From assembly GCA_002292325.1 (NCBI GenBank), contig DBBR01000104.1, positions 1,309 through 14,275 of the forward strand: a stretch of 12,967 bases of DNA, in the 5' to 3' direction. Both the position numbers and the translations under genes were made by a program. The DNA is from Flavobacteriales bacterium UBA979 (GTDB lineage Bacteria; Bacteroidota; Bacteroidia; Flavobacteriales_D; Sanyastnellaceae). Every line of letters begins with the position of its first letter. The first letter of the stretch is position 1. Below are positions 1 through 9,100 of this stretch, piece after piece. The notes under the pieces are model-generated. The model was not told the origin of the DNA, made no database searches, and saw only the letters and a program-made list of their open reading frames with translations.

Positions 1-2138
1 TGTCCAATTTATGTGGCACAAGCAGTATGACCCAAGCGGTGAGTGTATTGCCGATTCCGCAGATGTCGTTCATCCTCCAGGATGATACGGCTTGCTCACC
101 GTTCACTCCGGATATATTGAACACAAGCACGGGCTTGCCCGAACAAATTAGCTGGGATTTTGGAAACGGTCAAACAGAGTTTGGGACCATCACGGATTTT
201 CCAACCTACATCGTCGACCCTGATTCCTCTGCGCAAACTTTTGTGATCACCGCGATCGGTTCCAATCAATGCGGCGTGGACACGGCTTCGGTTCCAATTT
301 TTATTTATCCCAATACCATACAGGCGTTTTTTACAGCTGATGTAGAGTCAGGGTGCGCTCCTTTGGATGTGACCGTAACAGACTTGAGCCAAGAAACCAC
401 AGGCATTCAATACGATTTTGGAAACGGCCTGGTAGCCTTTGATCCAGTAGCAACAACGACCTATGAAGAGGCCGGAACCTTTGTGATTTCCCAATTTGCG
501 ACCAATGGATGTTCCCTTGACACGGCATATTTTGAAATTGAAGTATTGCCGCAACCTGAGTTCACGCTAGCCGCGGATCAGACAAGTTATTGCGAAGGAG
601 AGGAGGTGTCATTGGTCGTTGAATCAGAGAGCATTGTTGGGGTGGACTGGGAATTTGGTCAAGGGGATACAGACGAAGGAACGGATGTTACCGTGGTCTA
701 TGAGGATTCTGGCATCTTCGATGTTGTTGCATTGGTCACTTCCGTTGCGAACGGCTGCACAGCTCAGGATATGCTTCCGGTACTCATCCATCCTACGCCT
801 GAATTGGATATCATTCCAAGCTTCGCATCGGGTTGCACTCCTTTGCTCGTGAATTTTGAAAACAATTCATTGGATGGAGACTACTGGGATTGGCAGTTTG
901 GCGACAATGGATCATCAGGTGCTGAGGAGCCCGCTCACACGTATGTGAATCCAACGCAAGACCCTATCACCTTTTCAGTTGATGTGTTTGCCTCCAATGC
1001 GGAGGGGTGTGAATCGTCGGAGATAATTAGCATAGCGGTGCTTCCAGCACCCGAAGTGCAAATCGGAGGCATTGCAGATCAATACTGTGGAGTTCCAGCC
1101 ACGGTCTATCCTCAAAATGAAGCGGAATTTGCGCTGGACTACCAGTGGTTCCTTGACGGTACGTTGGAATCTACGGTGTTCGAGCCTGTTGTCGAAATCA
1201 ATGAAGGTGGGATATTCGAGCTGATGTTGGTCGCTTTCAATGAATACAACTGCAGCACGACTGCGGTCGAGTCGGTCGTTGTTCATTATAATCCCATCCC
1301 AGCATTGAACCTCAGTCCGATGGAGGGATGTCCGCCCCTCGATGTTTATATCCAGGACGTATCGGTAGGCGGTTCATCCAGCGAATTGACCATTTCCTTG
1401 GACAATGAAATCGTTTACCAGGGGCCGCCGGTGACCAATTATTACTTATTTGAGTCTTCGGGTATTTATACATTGGGGATGAACGTGGTTGCAGGAACCG
1501 GTTGCGAGGTCAACGAATCTGCACTGGAAACCATTGAAGTGTTTTCGGAGCCTTTTGCTTATTTCGAGGCGAATCCTTACGATTCAGATGATAGCAGCCC
1601 AGACTTACCGTCCTCTCTCAATACCCGTTGGATATTTCAGAATTTGTCCAATGACAACGACGAAAATTATTGGCAGTTTGGAGATGGTACGGCGAGCTCC
1701 GAGATCAACCCAATTCACAACTACTACGATCCCGGTTCATTTGGAGTGAGTTTGACGGTCACCAATGACTACGGCTGCAGTGATACCTATTCTGAATGGG
1801 TCCTTATCGAAAACCAGACTCCCGTTTACGTTCCCAATTCATTTACCCCGGGCGGTGTCACTTCTAAACCGGATGGATTGAATGATGCGTTTCGGGCGGA
1901 GTTTAGAGATTATGATTTGGTGACAGACTACAGCCTGCAAATCTTTGATCGGTGGGGCGAGTTGATCTGGGAATCTGACGATCCAGAGGAGTTTTGGCAG
2001 GGCAATGTTCGCCGGGATGGATACGAAAGCGAGTACTTTGTCAAAATGGATACGTATACATGGAGAATTCGGTATTCCTCAACCGCGTTGAAGGGAACAC
2101 ACGAGGAGCTAACGGGTCACGTAACCATTGTTCGATAG
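1..2138 (+). CDS. PKD-repeat cell-surface protein with T9SS type B (gliding motility-associated) C-terminal domain, 5' partial
   Basis: The reading frame is already open at base 3, upstream of the first ATG at 27, and codes for the tail of another PKD-like module, so the start and signal peptide lie outside the window. About seven tandem PKD/Ig-like modules follow, beginning near 100, 345, 585, 825, 1085, 1320 and 1620. Most carry the family's WxFGxG core (DFGNG, EFGQG, QFGDN, QFGDG) and a recurrent cysteine pair, one near the module start (GCAPLD, GCTPL, GCPPLD) and one near its end. Bases 1824-2135 encode the roughly 100-residue CHU_C/TIGR04131-type sorting domain: VPNSFTPGG, GLNDAF, IFDRWGELIW, TYTW and a terminal GHVTIVR. 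In this family the domain directs export through the type IX secretion system after Sec export. The usual FTPNGDG motif is altered to FTPGGVTSKPDG. The molecule is probably an adhesin-like or structural surface protein; its ligand is unknown. The next gene follows 62 bases later on the same strand. Confidence 0.93.
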   Translation, partial: SNLCGTSSMTQAVSVLPIPQMSFILQDDTACSPFTPDILNTSTGLPEQISWDFGNGQTEFGTITDFPTYIVDPDSSAQTFVITAIGSNQCGVDTASVPIFIYPNTIQAFFTADVESGCAPLDVTVTDLSQETTGIQYDFGNGLVAFDPVATTTYEEAGTFVISQFATNGCSLDTAYFEIEVLPQPEFTLAADQTSYCEGEEVSLVVESESIVGVDWEFGQGDTDEGTDVTVVYEDSGIFDVVALVTSVANGCTAQDMLPVLIHPTPELDIIPSFASGCTPLLVNFENNSLDGDYWDWQFGDNGSSGAEEPAHTYVNPTQDPITFSVDVFASNAEGCESSEIISIAVLPAPEVQIGGIADQYCGVPATVYPQNEAEFALDYQWFLDGTLESTVFEPVVEINEGGIFELMLVAFNEYNCSTTAVESVVVHYNPIPALNLSPMEGCPPLDVYIQDVSVGGSSSELTISLDNEIVYQGPPVTNYYLFESSGIYTLGMNVVAGTGCEVNESALETIEVFSEPFAYFEANPYDSDDSSPDLPSSLNTRWIFQNLSNDNDENYWQFGDGTASSEINPIHNYYDPGSFGVSLTVTNDYGCSDTYSEWVLIENQTPVYVPNSFTPGGVTSKPDGLNDAFRAEFRDYDLVTDYSLQIFDRWGELIWESDDPEEFWQGNVRRDGYESEYFVKMDTYTWRIRYSSTALKGTHEELTGHVTIVR

Positions 2139-2200
2139 GAAGCGCCCAAGGATTTGAACCATTGCTTCTGAGATTGAATGGATTGGCCTAATTTCAGCCC

Positions 2201-5200
2201 ATGAAGCAAATTATCGCCTCCGGTATCTTTTTGATGTGCTTAAGTGCCCTGTTGCCATCAGGCCGCAGTTGGGGCCAACAAGTTGAGCTTTCTGTTTTGG
2301 AGGAATCTCTTCAATTTCGAAGCATCGGTCCGTTTCGAGGTGGACGATCTGCTGCAGTCGCCGGCGTTGAAGGCGATCCGATGACGTTCTATATGGGCGC
2401 AACGGGCGGTGGCGTTTGGAAAACCAGCAACGGCGGCACCACCTGGAACAACATTTCTGACGGATACTTTGGAGGCTCTATCGGCTCAGTGGCCGTCAGT
2501 CCATCGAACCCAAACGTGCTGTATGTCGGGGGAGGAGAGGTCACTGTGCGCGGAAACGTATCACCCGGAACGGGCATGTATAAATCGGTTGACGGCGGGC
2601 GCAGTTGGCAGGACATGGGACTTAAGCAATCTCGCCACATCCCACGCATCCGAATTCATCCTCACAATCCGGATGTGGTCTACGCCGCTGTACTCGGAGA
2701 TTTGTTCAAAGATTCAGAAGAGCGGGGGGTTTATAAATCCGTCGATGGCGGTCAATCGTGGGAGCGCATGTTGCATCCCAATGGCCGGGCGGGTGCTGTA
2801 GACATTGTTTTCGACCCGGGAAACCCGGAGGTCCTTTATGCCAGCACATGGAACGTACGGCGAACCCCGTATGATTTCTCATCGGGAGGCGATGGATCGG
2901 CTTTGTGGAAGTCCATGGACAGCGGAGAATCATGGACGTCATTGATGGGGAATGAGGGCCTTCCCGCTGGTCCGTATGGCATCATCGGCGTGACGGTCTC
3001 ACCGGTCAATCCAGACCGCGTCTGGGCCATCATCGAAAACGACGAAGGTGGCGTGTATCGTTCCGATGACGCAGGAGAAACTTGGGAGCTCAAGAATGCA
3101 GATCGGAGTCTGCGTCAGCGCGCGTGGTATTACACCCGAATCTATGCCGATACAGAAGATGTCGATCGGGTCTATGTCATGAATGTTGCTTACCACGTTT
3201 CGAACGACGGTGGAAAGACCTTTCAGGCCAAGTATGCTCCACACGGGGATCACCATGATTTGTGGATTGCACCCGAAGATGCTCGGCGGCTCATCATTGC
3301 AGATGACGGTGGAGCGCAGGTGAGTTACGATGCCGGAGTGAGCTGGTCGACTTACATGAATCAGCCAACGGCACAGTTTTACCGTGTTACAACCGACGAC
3401 AGCTTTCCCTACCGGATTTATGGAGCGCAGCAAGACAATTCGACGGTGCGCATCGATTCCCGATCCCGGGGCCGACAGATTACCGAGGACAATTGGGAGT
3501 CCACAGCAGGTGGGGAAAGTGCTCACCTCGCTCCAGACCCTACGGACAATGACATCGTCTATGGAGGAAGCTATGGCGGGTTCCTCACGCGGTACAATCA
3601 CGACCTGGATATGAACCGTGCCATCAACGTGTGGCCCGACAACCCCATGGGCAATGGAGCGGAAGGAATGAAATACCGGTTCCAGTGGAACTTTCCCGTG
3701 TTTTTTTCACCGCATGATTCCCAAATTCTCTACACGAGTTCACAGCATTTGCACCGGTCCTCCAATGGAGGTCAAGACTGGGAAGTCATCTCGCCGGATC
3801 TAACGAAGAATGAAGCAGAGAAACTGCTTTCCTCCGGTGGTCCCATCACGAAGGACAATACAGGAGTAGAATACTATGCGACCATCTTTGCTGCTACTGA
3901 ATCGGCGCTGGAAGAGGGCTTGCTCTGGTGTGGTTCAGATGATGGATTGATTCATGTTTCTCGCAACGGGGGAACGGATTGGACGGACGTAACGCCCAAA
4001 AATCTTCCGGAAGCGGCATTGATCAACAGCCTTGAGGTCGATCCTCATCGGCGGGGCGGATTGTACGTTGCGGCCACCCGATACAAAATGGGCGACTATG
4101 CGCCTTATTTATACCATACCGCGGACTATGGAGCGACGTGGAAAACCATTACGAAAGGAATCGATTCTGGACATTTCACGCGGGTCATTCGCGCTGATCA
4201 ACACCAGAAAGGACTCTTGTATGCCGGAACGGAGTTCGGTTTGTACATCAGCACCAATGACGGGGAGACATGGCAGGCTTTTCAGCAGAATTTGCCGCAA
4301 GTTCCCATCACTGACTTAGCCTTGAAGGACAACGATTTGATTGCAGCGACGCAGGGCCGAAGCTTTTGGGTGCTGGATGATTTGGATGTGCTGTGGCAGG
4401 GGATGGATGAACCAATGGAAGCAGGTGAACCGAGGTTATTTCAACCGCATCCTACCGTGGGTTATGGAGGTGGTTCTGGAAACTCCTCCCTGACTGCGGG
4501 TACCAACCACCCAGCAGGGGTGCGCGTTCATTTCAATCTTCCGGAAGCTCGGGAGCGGACGGAGTTGCGATTTTTGGATGCGGCAGGTGAGCTCATTCGA
4601 GCATTTGCCACCGACGCCTCAGAGTCGTCCGAAAAACTGGATGTGAAGTCTGGAATGAACCAGTTCAATTGGGATTTACGCTATCCAAAGGCGGATGATT
4701 TTGAAGGCCTTCTGATGTGGTGGGGCTCACTTTCGGGGCCGGTTGGACCTCCGGGAACCTATGAGCTGGAATTGATCGTCGACAAGGATACGCTCGCAAC
4801 GACCTTTGATATTCTATTGGACCCCCGGACGGAAGGATCTGAAGCGGATCGTCAGGCCCAATTTGAGTTTTTAAAATCGGTGCGTGACAAGGTCGATGAG
4901 ACCCACGACGCCATTCGCCATATGCGAGCGGCACGCCATCAAATGTCGGCATTAACGATGCGGTTGGATGAAGTTGTTCATGCAGAAGTCCTCACCTTGA
5001 GCGAGTCCTTGGATTCTACCATGGTGGCCATTGAAGAGGTGTTGTATCAAACCAAACTCAAAAGCAACCAGGATATGTTGAATTTCCCCATTAAACTCAA
5101 CAACAAACTTGCGCACGTGGGTTCTTTAGCCAGTATGGGGGTTTACCGACCTACGGCTCAAATGGTGGGAGTTAAAGACGAGGTAACCGCATTAATCGAT

Positions 5201-5305
5201 GCACAATTGGCTCTTTGGTATAGCCTGCGAGATAAGGGGTTGCCTGAACTCAATGCGTTAATTCGCAGCCACGAGATCGACCTGATTGAGGTCCCTCACG
5301 AGTGA
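2201..5305 (+). CDS. Exported BNR/Asp-box beta-propeller protein (sortilin/VPS10-like, often labelled glycosyl hydrolase)
   Basis: The 1034-residue product starts with a Sec signal peptide: Lys at position 3, a hydrophobic stretch at 4-19 and a likely cut near residue 26. Residues 36-82 carry the family opening (SIGPFRGGRS, then GGGVWKTSNGGTTW). Eleven Asp-box motifs of the form SxDxGxTW are visible near 75, 129, 180, 238, 288, 334, 375, 520, 587, 640 and 684, enough for one ten-bladed VPS10-type or two smaller propellers. Residues about 745-875 look like a beta-sandwich module (NQFNWDLRYP, then GPPGTYELEL), and 875-1034 are helical. This architecture is common in Bacteroidota and Gemmatimonadota and is often annotated as glycosyl hydrolase, but Asp boxes are structural and do not prove an enzyme. 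No T9SS sorting domain is seen, so it is probably periplasmic or outer-membrane associated. The ATG at 2201 has no Shine-Dalgarno, as is usual in this phylum. Confidence 0.92.
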   Translation: MKQIIASGIFLMCLSALLPSGRSWGQQVELSVLEESLQFRSIGPFRGGRSAAVAGVEGDPMTFYMGATGGGVWKTSNGGTTWNNISDGYFGGSIGSVAVSPSNPNVLYVGGGEVTVRGNVSPGTGMYKSVDGGRSWQDMGLKQSRHIPRIRIHPHNPDVVYAAVLGDLFKDSEERGVYKSVDGGQSWERMLHPNGRAGAVDIVFDPGNPEVLYASTWNVRRTPYDFSSGGDGSALWKSMDSGESWTSLMGNEGLPAGPYGIIGVTVSPVNPDRVWAIIENDEGGVYRSDDAGETWELKNADRSLRQRAWYYTRIYADTEDVDRVYVMNVAYHVSNDGGKTFQAKYAPHGDHHDLWIAPEDARRLIIADDGGAQVSYDAGVSWSTYMNQPTAQFYRVTTDDSFPYRIYGAQQDNSTVRIDSRSRGRQITEDNWESTAGGESAHLAPDPTDNDIVYGGSYGGFLTRYNHDLDMNRAINVWPDNPMGNGAEGMKYRFQWNFPVFFSPHDSQILYTSSQHLHRSSNGGQDWEVISPDLTKNEAEKLLSSGGPITKDNTGVEYYATIFAATESALEEGLLWCGSDDGLIHVSRNGGTDWTDVTPKNLPEAALINSLEVDPHRRGGLYVAATRYKMGDYAPYLYHTADYGATWKTITKGIDSGHFTRVIRADQHQKGLLYAGTEFGLYISTNDGETWQAFQQNLPQVPITDLALKDNDLIAATQGRSFWVLDDLDVLWQGMDEPMEAGEPRLFQPHPTVGYGGGSGNSSLTAGTNHPAGVRVHFNLPEARERTELRFLDAAGELIRAFATDASESSEKLDVKSGMNQFNWDLRYPKADDFEGLLMWWGSLSGPVGPPGTYELELIVDKDTLATTFDILLDPRTEGSEADRQAQFEFLKSVRDKVDETHDAIRHMRAARHQMSALTMRLDEVVHAEVLTLSESLDSTMVAIEEVLYQTKLKSNQDMLNFPIKLNNKLAHVGSLASMGVYRPTAQMVGVKDEVTALIDAQLALWYSLRDKGLPELNALIRSHEIDLIEVPHE

Positions 5306-5324
5306 ATTGAATGGGAAGTTCAAA

Positions 5325-5933
5325 TTACTCCGTGTCTTTATCCACCTCTTCCATCAGGCGATTGAAGATTCCTTCACCTGTGGAGATGATGTCTTTTAAT
5401 GTGGACTCTACGCCCTCTATGAATTGCCCCGCCTCGTGGTACCCATTCCATGCGGCTACAGTGCTCCGCATGGTTGCGATGGAAGTCAAATCCGCATTGG
5501 TGCATTGACTCGTATAAAATTTCATATCGTTGCTACCTGCTGATTTGGTTGTTTTTTCCCAGCGTACGAACAATGCTCTCCAAGTGTCGAGGTCGAGGTT
5601 TTCAGCGTCGCCCATAGCGTCATAAACTTCTTTGAGTCTGCCCTCGTAACATCGGCAGGACAACCCCTGATGCATTTCATGCATCGTCTTGGCCATGGCA
5701 TCCGCCTCGGCTTTTTGCAAAATGGTCAATTCATTCGAAACTTCAACACACGCTTCTAATTCCACGAATTGATTGAAATTTTTGGTAAAAGAAATGGAAT
5801 CACCCTCAGCAAAATTTCGCTCAAGTTTGGACTGCGTGAGCTTCAATTCTTCCAGGCATTTTTCACCTGATTGACATCCAATCCAGGTCAAGCAAAGAAG
5901 TGCCAGCGATACGCAAAAAAATAATGATTTCAT
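5325..5933 (-). CDS. Small putative lipoprotein of unknown function
   Basis: The product has 202 residues and matches no family I recognise. An ATG at 5993 would add 20 residues, but the start at 5933 is preferred because it places a lipoprotein-like signal at the very N-terminus: Lys2, a hydrophobic core at 4-18 and the WIGC segment with Cys20 as the lipidated residue. The promoter-like sequence at 5960-5993 also lies inside the longer version. The lipobox is imperfect (Trp at -3), so a simple signal peptide is possible. The mature part is predicted mostly helical and charged, with further cysteines at 26, 62, 93, 95 and 144; C93 and C95 form a CRC motif that could bind metal or form disulfides. 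The gene ends tail-to-tail with the BNR gene, 19 bases apart, and starts head-to-head with the large membrane NTPase. Confidence 0.8.
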   Translation of the reverse strand: MKSLFFCVSLALLCLTWIGCQSGEKCLEELKLTQSKLERNFAEGDSISFTKNFNQFVELEACVEVSNELTILQKAEADAMAKTMHEMHQGLSCRCYEGRLKEVYDAMGDAENLDLDTWRALFVRWEKTTKSAGSNDMKFYTSQCTNADLTSIATMRSTVAAWNGYHEAGQFIEGVESTLKDIISTGEGIFNRLMEEVDKDTE

Positions 5934-6154
5934 GAGTCGAATTTGGTTGTGAAGTTCGTGAAATGTAATTGAATACAAAATTCTAATGGACAATGCGGAG
6001 GAAAAGATTCAGTGACGAGGGTGATTGCAACTCTTTTGACGAGGCAGGTGAATATTTATACTTAATTGCAACTATATTGAGGCCTCTATTGGTTGGTGAA
6101 TCAGCTAATTTCATTCCGGTCTAAGTAGAGTTGAATGCTATATTTCTCAAATCC
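5934..6154. other. Divergent intergenic region between the lipoprotein and the membrane NTPase
   Basis: This 221-base stretch is the longest non-coding segment of the window and must hold promoters for both flanking genes. The lipoprotein side has the TTG/TACATTTC candidate. On the plus strand I found no convincing TTG-TAnnTTTG pair ahead of 6155. TATATTTC at 6139-6146 matches the -7 consensus well but lies only 8 bases before the ATG and has no properly spaced TTG. No tRNA, small ORF or clear hairpin was seen. Confidence 0.6.
5960..5993 (-). promoter_or_regulatory. Candidate Bacteroidota-type promoter for the lipoprotein gene
   Basis: On the minus strand there is TTG at 5993-5991, a 23-base spacer, then TACATTTC at 5967-5960. 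This agrees with the Bacteroidota consensus TTG - about 17 to 23 bases - TAnnTTTG except for the last base. The -7 box ends 26 bases before the ATG at 5933, a plausible leader. It was found by eye; AT-rich sequence gives chance matches. Confidence 0.4.
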
Positions 6155-9100
6155 ATGAGTCGATTTCTGTTGTTCTTAGTTGCTTTGGTGTTTCTCGCAG
6201 ATCATGCAAATGCATCCGAAGATGGGGGGCTGTCATTGTTGAAAAAGGCTGAGATTATGACCTTTTATAGCGGCAGCACATTGCACAGCTGGTATGAATG
6301 CAATTCTGCCCTCGACAGCATTTCAAAGTGGGAAATGCAACTCACCGATGCAGACTCTCAATTGATTCGGAGACTGGATCGGATCAAGGAAGAGCTCCTC
6401 CTGGGCAATGCCAATTCCGGGGACAATATGAACGGGATTTTCCCTGCCTACGGCGCAATGACGAATAAACGTCCAGATTATCATTTCTCTGATGATCCGC
6501 AGGAGGTGCTCGCGGAAGATTTGCTGGGTCAATTTATCGAGATGCCTTCCAAATCGAGGAAGGGATTGTACAAGGACAGTGGCGTTTTTCTCCTGATGAG
6601 CACGACAAATGCAGATTTAGGCATCGTGAATGTTCTCATCGACTTTCTCAACAATGCCACAGCGGCATACGTTATTCGGCCGCATGAGTTGAGAGGACTT
6701 ATCCCGTGCGATTTAGAGGATGGATTGTGTCTGCAGAATTTGGATGCTTCGGACTGGGAGCGCCTAATCGCCCATTTTGGCGCAGATGAAATCTTGTTAC
6801 TCACGTTGGATTCGAAGGCGCAATTTTCATCGGATGTGCATTACAAAGGCCTCAGAATTCAGCGTTTTGATAAAGATTCAAGTGCTTTGACCTTTGAGAA
6901 TTATGTTGAAGCTTTCAAGACGGACAAGATTCCAAATAAGCACGATGTGATTTGGTTGTTGATATTTGGCATGTTCGTTTCGTTCGTGGTGCTGACCGCG
7001 GGTGGTTTATTTGATTATGCCGAAGGGAGCTTCATTTATGTGCGGGATTGGCAGACGGTGCTTCATGCCAAAAAGAACCTCTTTGCCATTGTTTTTTCGA
7101 TCGTGGTTGTGAACGTGGTTTTGCTCGGGAGCAATTCTTTCGCACCTGATTTGAACGAATACATTTGGAGTTCTCAGGCGATTCTGTGGCTTTTATGCAT
7201 CATCCTTTTGCCCCCTATCGCTGCTTGCGTTTTGACTTATTTTGCGATGTGGCGATTGATGAAGGATTGGTCGGTCAATGAAATGTCCAATTATTCGCGT
7301 TTGATACAGGCTGCGTTCTTGTCCGCTTACGTCTGGTTCTTCTCGTTTGACTTGCTTGCGGGGCCGACTGGTGATCTGAAACTTTATATCATCGAGCTAA
7401 GCTTAGCAAGCGTATTCACTCTTTCACCTGCCTGGGTCATGGGGAAGGTGATCACCCAAGTCGTTCAGGGTGGGCAGGATCGAAGGCAATTGATGGTAGG
7501 GGTGTCAGTCGCCATTTTATCATGGGCTTTGCTGTGCATTGCCTTGTACCTCAGTATCTCGAATAACCTATTGCTTTCAAATTGGCTTCACCTTGGAGGA
7601 TTTGTTCTGGCTGTGATTTACCTGGTGATTCTGCCAAAACTCAAGCGAAAATTGAAGAGGGAAGGAGCTGAGGTACTCGACGGGGCTGCGGAGCTCGGTA
7701 ATCCTTTGGAAAACTTCACTCAGGGATTGAATTGGAACGAGGCGCAATCTTCGCTTAACCGCTGGGTAGATGACAATGAATCTTCCGTTTTCTTGCTCAG
7801 AGGTGTTGCAGGAAGCGGAAAGACTCGTTTTATGAAATACTGGCGCGATCAATTGAATGAGCGTGATTCGGGCAAGCATTTAGTTTTGTTTGGTGATTTC
7901 AATGAAGTTCACAATGATAAAGTGGTCGATTTCGAACCGTTCATTGAAGCCATTAATTCCAATCTGGCGACAAAAAATGAAGAATGGAATGGAGTCTTTA
8001 GGGATAATTCCTCAGCAGTTGAGTCTGGTGTGAAGTTCCTCTCAACACTGGGCAATGCTGCGGGTATTCCACTAGGAGAAGGAACTGGAGATGAAAACAG
8101 AGGGGTTAAAGATGTAGCGGGCCGATTCTTGAATATGTGCAATCAGAAGCACAGCAATGGTACATCGATCACCATTATTTTGGATAATTATGCCTGGGCA
8201 ACTTCGGATGAAAAAAGCCGAAGACTTTTATTTGAATTGATTGAGCGGTTGGAAATCAGTCCGCCTCACCGAAGATCGCTGCGCTTTGTTCTCACATTTG
8301 CAGAGCAGGAAGACAATTCGAATTCTGCCTTTTTATTGAATGAGCTTGAAGAAGGCGAATTCCATTTGTCAAAATGGAAGGGATTACTTGGATGGGATTC
8401 GGACAACGAAGATTCATTGAAGTCATCCGTTCAAAATTGGTTGACTTCATTGGAAGATGAGCGAGCATGGCATAGCCAAGAGTCGCCTTCGCGGATTTCA
8501 AAAAAGCTCAAACAACATCTGTCAAACAGAATCCATGAGGTGATCAAAGAAACGGATTTGACGAAATCCATTCTTGGGGTGCCAAGCCCCGGAGATGTCT
8601 TGAAATACATTCAGCTGTTGGAAAAAGGAGGCTATGTTGAGATGCGAGGCCAATTCATTGAATTGGCAAAAGATCCAGTGAATTCTGGAATTCCAATCAT
8701 GGAAGGAGAATTGATTGAAAGTACCAGGCGATTCGAAGCATTGGAATTCGAAAGCCGCCAATTGCTCGTCAGTGCAGCTCATATTGGATTCAAGTTTGAT
8801 GCAGAACTGCTTGCTGAAATATGGAAAATGGACTTGTTGCTCGTGCTTCGAGTATTGGATGGCCCCGGCGTTGAAGGAATCTTCATTCGAGACCGCTCGA
8901 ACGAAGACAACATATATGCTTTTCTGAACCGGGACATTCATCAACGAGCGAAGCGAGGATTTGCGGCAGATGGAAGTACAGATCGAATCAGGCAAGTGAT
9001 CATCGAATTTCAAAAACGTGCCTTGGAACATGTTTACAAAAAGGGAGATGCATACATGCTCAGTATGGATTTGGAAGTTCTGAATTCTACTGCGTTGGAT

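Noticed and set aside
2999..3601. 200-residue open frame on the minus strand
   Set aside because: It lies entirely opposite the BNR gene, has no domain or signal, and repeats the antisense bias of that gene.
2201..5305. Sialidase activity suggested by the Asp boxes
   Set aside because: Asp boxes are structural turns; the RIP/FRIP motif and the sialidase arginine triad were not identified.
5934..5993. Longer start for the lipoprotein at 5993
   Set aside because: It would bury the signal sequence behind 20 residues and overlap the best promoter candidate.
6131..6154. In-frame TTG start at 6131 adding eight residues to the membrane NTPase
   Set aside because: The ATG at 6155 begins exactly at a normal signal peptide; the extra residues weaken it and TTG starts are rarer.
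8522..9031. 169-residue open frame on the minus strand
   Set aside because: It is antisense to the NTPase helical region and shows no recognisable protein pattern.
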